Below are positions 35,657-44,025 of a stretch of 64,000 nucleotides of DNA, in pieces (within the stretch, counting starts at the first letter, position 1; each line of letters begins with the position of its first letter). Both the position numbers and the translations under genes were made by a program. The stretch comes from Neisseria sp. oral taxon 014 str. F0314. Its GTDB lineage: Bacteria > Pseudomonadota > Gammaproteobacteria > Burkholderiales > Neisseriaceae. The notes under the pieces were generated by a model. The model was not told the DNA's origin and did not search any database. It was given only the letters and a program-made list of their open reading frames with translations. The DNA is taken from contig NZ_CP040504.1 of NCBI RefSeq assembly GCF_005886145.1, positions 2,232,001-2,296,000 of the forward strand. The letters run 5' to 3'.

Positions 35657-35762
35657 GGTTCTTTCCTTATTTCTCGGATTGCACGTTACTTTAATGAGGT
35701 CGTCTGAAAATGGGAAAGAATGCTTGGTTTTAAAAAAAGATGATTTCGTTATATATCGGCAG

Positions 35763-35792
35763 GCCGTCTGAAATGCGGCGTTTCAGACGGCC
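35763..35792 (-). terminator. DUS hairpin terminator after proA
   Basis: AGGCCGTCTGAAAT pairs with TTTCAGACGGCCT downstream of proA and upstream of cysN. Confidence 0.75.
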
Positions 35793-35819
35793 TTTGGTTT
35801 GCGGGCTGCCTAAGCTGTT

Positions 35820-37079
35820 TTATTCCCGTACCTGCCCGTCGCCCAACACAATCCATTTCTGCGAAGTCAGCCCGTGCAGGCCGACGGGGCCGCGGACGTG
35901 GATTTTGTCGGTGGAAATGCCGATTTCCGCACCGAGGCCGTATTCGAAGCCGTCGGCGAAGCGGGTGGAGGCATTGACCATGACGCTGGCGCTGTCGACC
36001 GTGCGCAGGAAGGTGCGGGCGTCGGTGTAGGATTCGGTTACGATGCTGTCGGTGTGGTGGCTGCCGTGGGTGTTGATGTGGGCGACGGCTTCTTCGAGGC
36101 TGTCGACGATTTTGACGGAGAGGATGGGGGCGAGGTATTCGGTGTCCCAGTCTTCTTCGGAGGCCGTCTGAATTTGGGGCAGGATAGAAAGGGTACGCGG
36201 GCAGCCGCGCAGCTCGACGTCGCGGGCGGCGTATTTCTCCGCCAATACGGGCAGGATTTCGGCGGCGCGGCTTTGGTGAACGAGCAGGGTTTCCATGGTG
36301 TTGCAGGTGCCGTAGCGCGAGGTTTTGGCGTTGAAGGCGATGTTGACGGCTTTTTCGGCGTCGGCGGCGCGGTCGATATAGACGTGGCAGATGCCGTCGA
36401 GATGTTTGATGACGGGCACGCGGGCTTCGGCGGCGATGCGGGAAACCAGCGATTTGCCGCCGCGCGGGATGACGACGTCGATAAACTCGGGACTTTGCAG
36501 CATGGCGCCGACGCTTTCGCGGTCGGTGTTTTCAATCAGGCTGACGGCCGCTGCGGGCAGGCCGTTTTCAACTAACGCCTGCGTAATCAGTTTGGAAAGC
36601 GCCATATTGCTGTTGAAGGCTTCGCTGCCGCCGCGCAGGACGCAGGCGTTGCCGGATTTGAGGCAGAGGGCGGCGGCATCGACGGTTACGTTGGGGCGGG
36701 ATTCGTAAATGATGCCGACAACGCCCAGCGGTACGCGCATTTTGCCGATTTGCAGGCCGTTTTCGCGGGTACGGAATTCGTCCATTTCACCGACGGTGTC
36801 GGGCAGGGCGGTAATCTGGCGCAAACCTTCGCACATGGCATCTATGGTTTTTTCGGTCAGCCGCAGGCGGTCGAGCAGGGCGTCGTTCAAACCTTTCTGC
36901 GCGGCTTGTTCCATGTCTTGGGCGTTGGCGGCGAGGATGGCGGTTTGATGGTGTTTGATGAGTTCGGCGGTGCGCAGGAGCGCGGCGTTTTTTTGCGCGG
37001 TTTCGGCGGCAGCGACAATATAGGAAGCCTGCTTGGCAGCGGACGCGGTGCGGCGGACGTAGTCTTGGATATTTTGCAT
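35820..37079 (-). CDS. proA: ProA, gamma-glutamyl phosphate reductase
   Basis: A 419-residue protein. It reduces gamma-glutamyl phosphate to glutamate semialdehyde in proline synthesis. The catalytic Cys is in [15 protein letters not shown], with [26 protein letters not shown] and [13 protein letters not shown] upstream. The ATG at 37079 follows AAATACC and begins [12 protein letters not shown], as in the family; the frame is open for 20 further codons. proB is not adjacent. Confidence 0.95.
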   Translation of the reverse strand: MQNIQDYVRRTASAAKQASYIVAAAETAQKNAALLRTAELIKHHQTAILAANAQDMEQAAQKGLNDALLDRLRLTEKTIDAMCEGLRQITALPDTVGEMDEFRTRENGLQIGKMRVPLGVVGIIYESRPNVTVDAAALCLKSGNACVLRGGSEAFNSNMALSKLITQALVENGLPAAAVSLIENTDRESVGAMLQSPEFIDVVIPRGGKSLVSRIAAEARVPVIKHLDGICHVYIDRAADAEKAVNIAFNAKTSRYGTCNTMETLLVHQSRAAEILPVLAEKYAARDVELRGCPRTLSILPQIQTASEEDWDTEYLAPILSVKIVDSLEEAVAHINTHGSHHTDSIVTESYTDARTFLRTVDSASVMVNASTRFADGFEYGLGAEIGISTDKIHVRGPVGLHGLTSQKWIVLGDGQVRE

Positions 37080-37129
37080 GGTATTTCTGCGGAAAAGTGG
37101 GAATGGGTCGATGATAAGGTCGTCTGAAC

Positions 37130-37405
37130 GGGAATTCAATACAAAACAGGGTGAAGGCAGCTAACTTTCGGTTTGTTTCGCGGCAGTATGGGGTTTAGAG
37201 GTCAATGGTGGAAAGGTCGTCTGAAAATTTGAAAGTGTGTTTCAGGAGGCAGTTAGTCGGGCATTTATTCAGACTTCCGCATAGGCAGGGGCGGGAATAA
37301 CGATGGCGGATAAAAACCGTATCGGGAAGCGTTAGATTTCGTGGGCAAAGCCCCACGCTACCTCTGTCTGAAAAGATAGGATGAAGGAAAATAAGAAGCC
37401 TCTAT
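37130..37405. other. Gene-free stretch between proA and the second NIME
   Basis: I see no convincing gene here. It holds an AGGTCGTCTGAA uptake sequence at 37214-37225 and a GC-rich hairpin (CGTGGGC/GCCCCACG, about 37340-37358) followed by a decayed DUS-like CTGTCTGAAAA. Confidence 0.6.
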
Positions 37406-37512
37406 GCCGTCATTCCCGCGCAGGCGGGAATTTAGAGATTTCAAGCCTTATCAATCGTTAAACATTACTAAAAATCAAGGTCTGGATTCCCGCCTGCGCG
37501 GGAATGAAGGCG
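37406..37512. repeat. Neisserial intergenic mosaic element (dRS3 pair), copy 2
   Basis: The dRS3 units are at 37412-37431 and 37486-37505, with imperfect outer arms (GCCGTC/GAAGGC) and a core of about 54 bases. The core is unrelated to that of the copy at 29419, although the dRS3 ends and their N8 are the same. It lies in the proA-waaF gap. Confidence 0.88.
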
Positions 37513-37569
37513 TGGGTATTGCCATTTTAATCTGTTTTGGAAAGCAGGTTTCAGACGGCCTTTGGCAGT

Positions 37570-38595
37570 TTACTCAGATTCCGTTTCCACCAATTCCTCC
37601 GCCGCTTTTTGAACCATGTCCGGCGTGAGTTTGTTCAGGCAGTCGGTGTGTCCTAACGGACATTCGCGTTTGAAGCAGGGCGAGCATTTGAGGTGCAGGC
37701 TGACGATTTTGGCTTTTGGGCTCAAGGGCGGGGTGTGGTCGGGGCTGGACGAGCCGTAGGCGGCGACGAGTTTGCGGTCGAGGGCGGCGGCGAGGTGCAT
37801 CAGGCCGCTGTCGTTGCAGACGACGGTGTCGGCGCAGGAAAGCAGGTCAATCGCTTCGGAAAGGTTGGTTTTGCCGCAAAGGTTGGTACAGAGGTCGTCT
37901 GAAAGTCGGTTGATTTCTTCGGCGATGTCGAAATCTTTTTGCGAACCAAAGAGCCAAACCTGCCAGCCTTGCGCCAGATAGCGGCGGCCGAGTTCGGCGA
38001 AATGGCGCGCGGGCCAGCGTTTGGCAGGGCCGTATTCCGCACCCGGGCAGAAGGCGAGAACGGGTTTGTCTGTGTTCAAGCCGTATTTGGCAAGGGCGGC
38101 GGCGCGGCTTTCGGGGGAAATGGTGAAACGCGGGTTATCGGAATGTCCGTTGAAGTCTGCCTGCGTCGGGTGGGCGAGGGCGGTGTAGCGGTCGACCATC
38201 AGGGGCAGGGCGGCTTTGTCGAGTTTGCGGATGTCGTTGAGCAGCAGATAGCGCGATTCGCCGACGTAGCCGGTGCGCTGCTTGATGCCGGTGGCGAAGG
38301 CGATGAGGGCGGATTTGAGCGAGCCGGGCAGGACGATGACTTGGTCGTAACCCTGTTTGCCCAGTTCGCGTCCGATGCGCCAGCGTTTTTTCAGCTCCAA
38401 CGCGCCGTGTCCGAACGGGTTTTCAATAATGCGGCTGATTTCGGGCATGCGCTCGAATACCGCCATCGACCATTTGGGCGCAAATGCGTCTATGGTGCAA
38501 CCGGGATGGAGTTCGTGCAGGCGGCGGTAAAGCGGCTGGGTCATGACGCAGTCGCCGATCCAGCTCGGGGTGATGATGAGGATTTTTTTGGACAT
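37570..38595 (-). CDS. waaF: WaaF, ADP-heptose:LPS heptosyltransferase II
   Basis: A 341-residue GT9 glycosyltransferase. It adds the second heptose to the inner core of lipooligosaccharide at the cytoplasmic face. The start KKILIITPSWIGDCVMTQPLYRRL is the typical N-terminus, and FCPGAEYGPAKRWPARHFAELG and VCNDSGLMHLAAALDRKLVAAYG form the nucleotide-sugar site. The C-terminal Cys-containing CSPCFKRECPLGHTDCLN is usual. A variant DUS (37892-37903) lies inside the gene. Confidence 0.95.
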   Translation of the reverse strand: MSKKILIITPSWIGDCVMTQPLYRRLHELHPGCTIDAFAPKWSMAVFERMPEISRIIENPFGHGALELKKRWRIGRELGKQGYDQVIVLPGSLKSALIAFATGIKQRTGYVGESRYLLLNDIRKLDKAALPLMVDRYTALAHPTQADFNGHSDNPRFTISPESRAAALAKYGLNTDKPVLAFCPGAEYGPAKRWPARHFAELGRRYLAQGWQVWLFGSQKDFDIAEEINRLSDDLCTNLCGKTNLSEAIDLLSCADTVVCNDSGLMHLAAALDRKLVAAYGSSSPDHTPPLSPKAKIVSLHLKCSPCFKRECPLGHTDCLNKLTPDMVQKAAEELVETESE

Positions 38596-38642
38596 GGTGG
38601 AGTGGTTGGTTTGGTTTCGCCGTATTTTAATATGGATTCAAA

Positions 38643-38674
38643 AGGTCGTCTGAAACATTTTCAGACGGCCTTTA
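38643..38674 (-). terminator. Mixed-dialect DUS hairpin
   Basis: AGGTCGTCTGAAA pairs with TTTCAGACGGCCT through one G-U wobble, just past the MFS gene stop. Confidence 0.75.
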
Positions 38675-38675
38675 C

Positions 38676-39929
38676 CTATGGCTCACCCGCATCAAACAAG
38701 CTTCGGCACGCATACAGCAGCCCGCCCGCCAATACGGCCAGGCCCACCGCCACCCAATACGCATCGGCATAGCCGACCGCCTTTGCCAGCCGCAGGGCGG
38801 CGAAACCGGCTGCGTAACTGCCGAGCAGAACCACGGAAAATTGCAGGCTGCTGTCGAGTGCGGCGGTGGCGCGGTCGGATTTATCCATCACCAACGCCAG
38901 TATCACCGGCAGCAGCAGCGTGTAGCTCAGGCTCAGGGCGATGATCTGCGCGGGCGGCAGCCAAGGATGGACGCGGGCGAGCGCGTCGATGGCGGTCATG
39001 GACGCCAACAGCGGCAGTTGCAGCGCGTAGAGCAGAAACACGAGTTTGCGGCGCGGATAATTGCGTGAAAACCAGCCCGACAGCGGCGTCACAATCAGGC
39101 AGGCAACGGGAATACCCACCGCCAGAATCCCGCCCGTCTGTTTGGGGGAGAAGCCCAAATCCGCCAGCTTGGGCACAAAAGTCGCCGCCGCAAACGCATA
39201 CGGCGCGGCAACGGCAAACAGCAAAACCAGCCACCGCCAGCCCGTTTCAGGCTGCCGCCAAAAGGAGAACAGCCGCACCGCCAACGCTGTCAAACCGCCT
39301 TGTGCCGTCGGGCTTTCCGGCTCGCGGTAGCACAAGAGTTGCAGCAGCATCAGCAGGGTGAACGCCAGCATAAAGCCCGCCGCCGCCGTCTGCCCGTATT
39401 CCTGATACAGCCACAACACCAGCGCGCCGCCGATCATCTTGCCGCCGCGCGCCGCCATCGTCTGAATCACGCCGCCGAAACCTCGTTCGCGGTGCGGCAG
39501 GACGATGCACGACAAGCCCAGCATCGCGCAGCCGTACACCGCCGACATTGCCGAGAGCAAAACGCAGCAGGCCAGAAGCAGCGGGAAATTCTGTGTCATG
39601 TCGGTGCAGGCCATCAGCCCGAACACCGCCGAAAGCCCCAGCGTCGCCGCCATCAGCCAGCCGCGAAACCGCCCGAACCGCCCCGCCGGCCGCCGCTCCA
39701 TCAGCGCGGCAAACAACACCTTCGCCGCTTCGATACCGCCGATTAAATGTATCCAGCTCAGTTGGTTCAGGCTGTAACCGTGGTTTTTCAAAATAGCGAC
39801 CAGCGCGACCAGATAAAAACCGGTCAGCGTGAATTTGTAGGTGCTACCGCCGATAAGCAGCAGCCAGTCGCGCGAGGCGGGGGATGTCGGGGTTGGGGGC
39901 ATGGTTTTTTCTTGTTGCATAATGTTCAT
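38676..39929 (-). CDS. MFS transporter (AmpG/RhtX-like)
   Basis: A 417-residue inner-membrane transporter with about 12 predicted helices. The start is rich in Pro/Thr (about 1-20). The first helix SFKFTLTGFYLVALVAIL-like stretch (about 27-45) and LAALMERR-type loop (RRPAGRFGRFRGW, about 77-89) resemble MFS-1 members of the AmpG and RhtX/FptX siderophore groups. Substrate is not clear from sequence; a siderophore or muropeptide is possible. Start is uncertain: ATG codons at 39929, 39920 and 39902 are all in frame. Confidence 0.8.
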   Translation of the reverse strand: MNIMQQEKTMPPTPTSPASRDWLLLIGGSTYKFTLTGFYLVALVAILKNHGYSLNQLSWIHLIGGIEAAKVLFAALMERRPAGRFGRFRGWLMAATLGLSAVFGLMACTDMTQNFPLLLACCVLLSAMSAVYGCAMLGLSCIVLPHRERGFGGVIQTMAARGGKMIGGALVLWLYQEYGQTAAAGFMLAFTLLMLLQLLCYREPESPTAQGGLTALAVRLFSFWRQPETGWRWLVLLFAVAAPYAFAAATFVPKLADLGFSPKQTGGILAVGIPVACLIVTPLSGWFSRNYPRRKLVFLLYALQLPLLASMTAIDALARVHPWLPPAQIIALSLSYTLLLPVILALVMDKSDRATAALDSSLQFSVVLLGSYAAGFAALRLAKAVGYADAYWVAVGLAVLAGGLLYACRSLFDAGEP

Positions 39930-40097
39930 TGTACAATAAGACTATTAATATTTTGCTATAAAATACATATATTTATATTAAAACATTCGTAATGAGAGGT
40001 AATCATACAAAAACAATTTAATTCGTAAAAAGAATTTTCATAGCCCATAAGTACAAACAGATAAAAGGCATCCATATACTTTTCTGTTTTTTGTAAA

Positions 40098-40535
40098 GGA
40101 CATCGAACTGAACCCGCCGACCTGCGCATCGACATCTTCCGCGCTTCCGGCGCGGGCGGTCAGCACATCAACAAAACCGACTCCGCCGTCCGCATCACCC
40201 ACCTGCCCACAGGCATGGTGGTCGAGTGCCAAGACGGCCGCAGCCAACACGCCAACAAGGCGCAGGCAATGAAAGTCCTTGCCGCCCGCCTGAACGACGC
40301 GCAAAAACGCGAAGCCCAGGCCAAAGAAGCCGCCGAACGCAAATCCCTTATCGGCAGCGGCGACCGCAGCGAATGCATCCGCACCTACAACTACCCCCAA
40401 GGCCGCGTGACCGACCACCGCATCAACCTCACCCTGCACAAGCTGGATTTTGTGATGGACGGCGACTTGGAAGAAATCACCAACGCCCTGATTGCCGAAC
40501 ATCAGGCAGAACTTCTGGCGGCAATGGGTGATTGA
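40098..40535 (+). pseudogene. prfA: Truncated and frameshifted 3' part of prfA (release factor 1)
   Basis: From 40098 the DNA encodes the C-terminal part of RF1: KDIELNP, then after a one-base loss near 40111-40114 the frame continues [20 protein letters not shown] and runs to the stop at 40535. The GGQ peptidyl-tRNA hydrolysis motif is intact. Domain 1 and the PxT codon-recognition region are absent. Cys replaces a conserved Arg in [11 protein letters not shown]. There is no start codon or RBS at the junction. A working prfA is presumably elsewhere. Left of 40098 the sequence is AT-rich and unrelated. Confidence 0.9.
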
Positions 40536-40559
40536 AAAGGAAAGTAGAGGAAAAATTAA

Positions 40560-40736
40560 TTAACTTTTTGATATATAGAATACTGCTGTCGAGGCCGCAG
40601 CGATAAGAAGATACACCCAGTTAATCCCGAAAACATATTTTTCGGCGGAAAAATGTTCTTTAAATCTGAATAATCTTCCAACGAAAAAACATAAAAAGAA
40701 AATACTGAAGAAAAATATTCCCAAGTCGTTCCGCAT
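40560..40736 (-). CDS. 58-aa two-helix membrane protein, possible bacteriocin immunity protein
   Basis: A 58-residue, very hydrophobic protein. Helices cover about 6-23 (IFFFSIFFLCFFVG) and 38-55 (VYLLIAAASTAVFY), with a basic loop between (RLFRFKEHF). The ATG at 40736 follows AAAGGAG at 8 bases. It lies 62 bases downstream of the bacteriocin-like peptide reading frame on the same strand. Size, shape and position fit an immunity protein, which is inference. AT-rich, unlike its neighbours. Confidence 0.6.
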   Translation of the reverse strand: MRNDLGIFFFSIFFLCFFVGRLFRFKEHFSAEKYVFGINWVYLLIAAASTAVFYISKS

Positions 40737-40798
40737 ACTAAATGCTCCTTTAATTTGGTTTATGTTTGTAGTTTCCCTTTTCAATAATCAGATTATTT

Positions 40799-40987
40799 TT
40801 AGTGTTTAGCGAGATGACCTGTAGCAAGTCCTCCAACAGCAGAGATTCCTATCATATCAACTGCTGCTGTTATACCTAAAACCATACCTGCATAGGCTGC
40901 GTAACCACTGATTCCACGCGCGATTGCTCCGGGAACGGCAAATGATCCAATAACCTTAACCAATTTACGATTATTTAATTCGTGTAT
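40799..40987 (-). pseudogene. Bacteriocin-like double-glycine-leader peptide with ATA at the start position
   Basis: A 62-codon frame read on the minus strand. Its first ~15 residues, xHELNNRKLVKVIGS, match the leader pattern LxxxELxxVxGG of class II bacteriocin precursors, with Lys for Glu and GS for GG. The 47 residues after GS are hydrophobic and glycine-rich (GISGYAAYAG, GISAVGGLATGH), like a glycine-zipper membrane peptide. AAGGAG (40997-41002) is 9 bases before an ATA (40987-40985) where ATG would be expected. A stop precedes it. It is either a start-codon mutant or uses a rare start. No transporter gene is nearby. Confidence 0.55.
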
Positions 40988-41111
40988 AACTTAAGTCTCC
41001 TTGAAAAGAAAATGTACTAAAACAACGTACAGTGATGCGACAGTTAAATATAAAAAAGTTCACTAAAGAATATATGGTTATGATGTTTTGGTGTTTCCTG
41101 ATTAAGTTTTA

Positions 41112-41137
41112 AAGGTTATAGGGTTATATATAACCTT
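41112..41137. repeat. Inverted repeat upstream of pta
   Basis: AAGGTTAT and ATAACCTT flank 10 bases, about 85 bases before the pta start in an AT-rich region. It may be a hairpin or regulator site; the role is unknown. Confidence 0.5.
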
Positions 41138-41221
41138 TGTGTTAAAGTGATAAAATGAAAAATCAGTTTAGATGTTTTTTCATTTTTGTTGATGACGAAC
41201 ATATCAAAAAGGACACACAAC

Positions 41222-42718
41222 ATGGCAAATGTATTGGTAGTACCGATTTCTTCCGGTGCAGACGGTTTGGTCGTTACCGGCGCAGTAGCGGCCGCACTGG
41301 GTGCGCAGACATTCCGTGCTTTCGACAATAAAGCGGAAACTTTGTTGGCGCAAGGTAAGAGCGACGATTGGTTTGATTCGCTGGTTGGCAAAGTGGAAGC
41401 ATTGAAGGCGGAAAAACTGGTTATCGAAGGCATTTATCCGAATGCCGAAAAAGCCTTTCTGTTCGGTAAAAACTTTGAATTGGCGCTTTCTTTCGATGCG
41501 GCGGTAGTGTTTGCTGTGGCAGGGGATGACGTGCAAGTGCTGGCTACCCAGTTGAATCTGGCTAAACAGATCTTCGCCACTTCTCCCGACTCCGTCGCCG
41601 GTTTCGTGCTCGACGGCGCGGATGAGGCGACAGGTAGCGCGGTAGCGGAGAAAACCGGTTTGTGCTACTTCGGTTCGAGCAGCGCGGTTAAAGATACCGA
41701 GCGGTTGGCCGCGCGTCAAAGCTCGCGCCTGTCGCCTGCACAGTTCCGTTTCAACCTGATTGATTTCGCACGTAAAGCCGACAAACGCATCGTTCTGCCC
41801 GAAGGATCGGAGCCGCGTACCGTTGAGGCCGCCGCCATCTGCCACGAAAAAGGCATTGCCCGCTGCGTTCTGCTCGCCAAACAAGAAGAAGTCGAAGCCG
41901 TTGCCAAAGAGCGCGGCGTAACCCTGCCCGATTCTTTGGAAATCGTTGATCCCGCTTCCTTGGTAGAACAATATGTCGCGCCGATGTGCGAGCTGCGCAA
42001 ATCCAAAGGGCTGACTCCGGAAGACGCGCGCAAGCAATTGCAAGACACAGTGGTGCTCGGTACCATGATGATGGCGCAAAACGATGTGGACGGCTTGGTA
42101 TCCGGCGCGGTTCACACCACCGCCAACACCATCCGTCCGGCCTTGCAGCTCATCAAAACCGCACCGGGCGCAAGCCTTGTATCCAGCGTGTTCTTTATGT
42201 TGCTGCCGAATCAGGTTTTGGTATTCGGCGACTGCGCGGTTAATCCGAATCCGACTGCCGAGCAACTGGCCGACATCGCCATCCAATCCGCTGATTCTGC
42301 CAAAGCCTTCGGTATCGAGCCTAAAGTCGCCCTGATTTCCTATTCCACCGTTAATTCGGGCAGCGGTCCTGATGTCGATGTTGTGGTGGAGGCAGCCAAA
42401 CTGGCGAAAGAAAAACGCCCCGATTTGGCAATCGACGGCCCGTTGCAATACGATGCCGCCACCGTGCCGGATGTCGCCAAATCCAAAGCGCCCAATAGTT
42501 CCGTTGCAGGCCGGGCCACCGTCTTGGTGTTCCCTGATCTGAACACCGGCAACTGCACCTACAAAGCCGTACAGCGCACCGCCAACGTATTGAGCGTAGG
42601 CCCGTTGCTGCAAGGCTTGCGCAAACCGGTCAATGACCTGTCGCGCGGCGCGCTGGTGGACGATATTGTCTACACCATCGCATTGACCGCCGTTCAGGCC
42701 AAACAGATGGAAGGCTGA
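41222..42718 (+). CDS. pta: Pta, phosphate acetyltransferase
   Basis: A 498-residue protein that makes acetyl phosphate from acetyl-CoA, reversibly. It is shorter than E. coli Pta (714). The N-terminal part (about 1-165) is a remnant of the P-loop BioD-like domain without a clear P-loop ([11 protein letters not shown]), and the DRTGG domain is absent. The C-terminal catalytic domain starts at [20 protein letters not shown] and contains [17 protein letters not shown] and [14 protein letters not shown]. The ATG at 41222 follows AAAGGACACACAAC. No ackA follows. Confidence 0.95.
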   Translation: MANVLVVPISSGADGLVVTGAVAAALGAQTFRAFDNKAETLLAQGKSDDWFDSLVGKVEALKAEKLVIEGIYPNAEKAFLFGKNFELALSFDAAVVFAVAGDDVQVLATQLNLAKQIFATSPDSVAGFVLDGADEATGSAVAEKTGLCYFGSSSAVKDTERLAARQSSRLSPAQFRFNLIDFARKADKRIVLPEGSEPRTVEAAAICHEKGIARCVLLAKQEEVEAVAKERGVTLPDSLEIVDPASLVEQYVAPMCELRKSKGLTPEDARKQLQDTVVLGTMMMAQNDVDGLVSGAVHTTANTIRPALQLIKTAPGASLVSSVFFMLLPNQVLVFGDCAVNPNPTAEQLADIAIQSADSAKAFGIEPKVALISYSTVNSGSGPDVDVVVEAAKLAKEKRPDLAIDGPLQYDAATVPDVAKSKAPNSSVAGRATVLVFPDLNTGNCTYKAVQRTANVLSVGPLLQGLRKPVNDLSRGALVDDIVYTIALTAVQAKQMEG

Positions 42719-42735
42719 TACGCCTGATAGGTTGG

Positions 42736-42759
42736 AGGCCGTCTGAACACCGTTTCAGA
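42736..42759 (+). terminator. DUS hairpin terminator after pta
   Basis: AGGCCGTCTGAA and TTCAGACGGCCT are separated by only a few bases and followed by TTTTTG. Confidence 0.85.
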
Positions 42760-42813
42760 CGGCCTTTTTGATGTTAAAATCGTATCGGTTAACTTTAGAA
42801 AAGAAAGCCCGTT

Positions 42814-43896
42814 ATGTCGGTTGACGAACAATTACAGCCCCACCGCGATGCGATTGACGCGATTGATGAAGCCGTGCTCCGCCTGTTCAACGAACGTGCC
42901 GCCCATGCCCATGCCATCGGCGAATTGAAAGGCACGGGGGCGGTGTACCGACCCGAGCGCGAAGCCGCCGTGTTGCACCGCATCCAGAGTTTGAACAAAG
43001 GACCGCTGCCCAACGAATCCGTCGCCCGCCTGTTTCGGGAGATTATGAGCGAATGTCTGGCGGTGGAACGTCCGCTAACCATTGCCTATCTCGGGCCGAA
43101 GGGAACGTTTACCCAGCAGGCCGCCATCAAACATTTCGGCCATGCCGCCTGCACCAAAGCGTGTACTACGGTGGACGACTGTTTCAAGTTGGTGGAAACG
43201 CGGCAGGCGGATTATCTGGTCGCTCCGGTGGAAAATTCTACCGAAGGTTCCATCGGCCGCACGCTGGATTTAATCGCCGTGTCGCCGCTCAAAGCCTGCG
43301 GCGAAGTCGTCGTCCGCATCCACCATAATCTGCTGCGCAAAGACAATCACCAAATCAACGGAATACGCAAAGTGTTCGCCCATGCGCAGGCATTGGCGCA
43401 ATGCAACGACTGGTTGGGCCGCAATCTACCCGAAGCGGAGCGCATACCGGTTTTCAGTAATGCCGAAGCTGCGCGTATCGTAGCGGAATCAGACGACGGC
43501 ACGCTGGCAGCCGTCGCGGGTGTAACCGCTGCCGAAATCTACCGTCTGAGCATGGCGGCGAAATGTATTGAAGACGAGCCGAGCAACACCACCCGTTTTT
43601 TGGTGTTCGGTCATCAGGATACCGTCAGTACCGGCAGCGACAAAACTTCGCTGGTGGTTTCTGCGCCGAACAAGGCAGGGGCGATGATGTCGCTGCTGCG
43701 GCCGTTTACCGATTTAGGCATTTCCATGACCAAATTCGAGAGCCGTCCGAGCAAGTCCGCGATGTGGGAATATCTGTTCTTTATCGATATTGAAGGCCAC
43801 AAAGACGACGAAAACGTGCGGGTTGCATTGAAGTTGTTGGATGAACGTGCTTCGTTTGTGAAAGTGGCCGGTTCTTATCCGACGGCAGTTCTGTAA
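42814..43896 (+). CDS. pheA: PheA, chorismate mutase / prephenate dehydratase
   Basis: A 360-residue bifunctional enzyme for phenylalanine synthesis. The chorismate mutase domain covers about 1-85 (RDAIDAIDEAVLRLFNERAAHAHAIG). The prephenate dehydratase domain covers about 88-265 (YLGPKGTFTQQAAIKHFG, VAPVENSTEGSIGRTLD, TTRFLVFG). A C-terminal ACT domain (about 275-355) with the ESRPSKSAMWEYLFFIDIEGH motif gives phenylalanine feedback inhibition. RBS: AGAAAAGAAAGCCCGTT, weak. Confidence 0.95.
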   Translation: MSVDEQLQPHRDAIDAIDEAVLRLFNERAAHAHAIGELKGTGAVYRPEREAAVLHRIQSLNKGPLPNESVARLFREIMSECLAVERPLTIAYLGPKGTFTQQAAIKHFGHAACTKACTTVDDCFKLVETRQADYLVAPVENSTEGSIGRTLDLIAVSPLKACGEVVVRIHHNLLRKDNHQINGIRKVFAHAQALAQCNDWLGRNLPEAERIPVFSNAEAARIVAESDDGTLAAVAGVTAAEIYRLSMAAKCIEDEPSNTTRFLVFGHQDTVSTGSDKTSLVVSAPNKAGAMMSLLRPFTDLGISMTKFESRPSKSAMWEYLFFIDIEGHKDDENVRVALKLLDERASFVKVAGSYPTAVL

Positions 43897-43960
43897 ATCA
43901 GATGAGTAATGTGAACCGCCGATCCTGTTCACTTAGGGATAACGGTGGTTGATAAATTTA

Positions 43961-44005
43961 AAGAGGCCGTCTGAAAACCGTATTTCGGTTTTCAGACGGC
44001 CTCTT
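43961..44005. terminator. Bidirectional DUS terminator between pheA and rpoD
   Basis: AAGAGGCCGTCTGAAAACCG (43961-43980) pairs perfectly with its complement at 43986-44005 around a 5-base loop, between convergent genes. Confidence 0.92.
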
Positions 44006-44025
44006 CTGGTTTCTGGAACCCATTT

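Noticed and set aside
37336..37385. Correia repeat element
   Set aside because: The GTGGGC hairpin and decayed DUS lack the Correia terminal inverted repeats (TATAGTGGATTAA-type).
41112..41137. FNR or NsrR site upstream of pta
   Set aside because: AAGGTTAT/ATAACCTT does not match either consensus, and the spacing is too long. It is recorded only as an inverted repeat.
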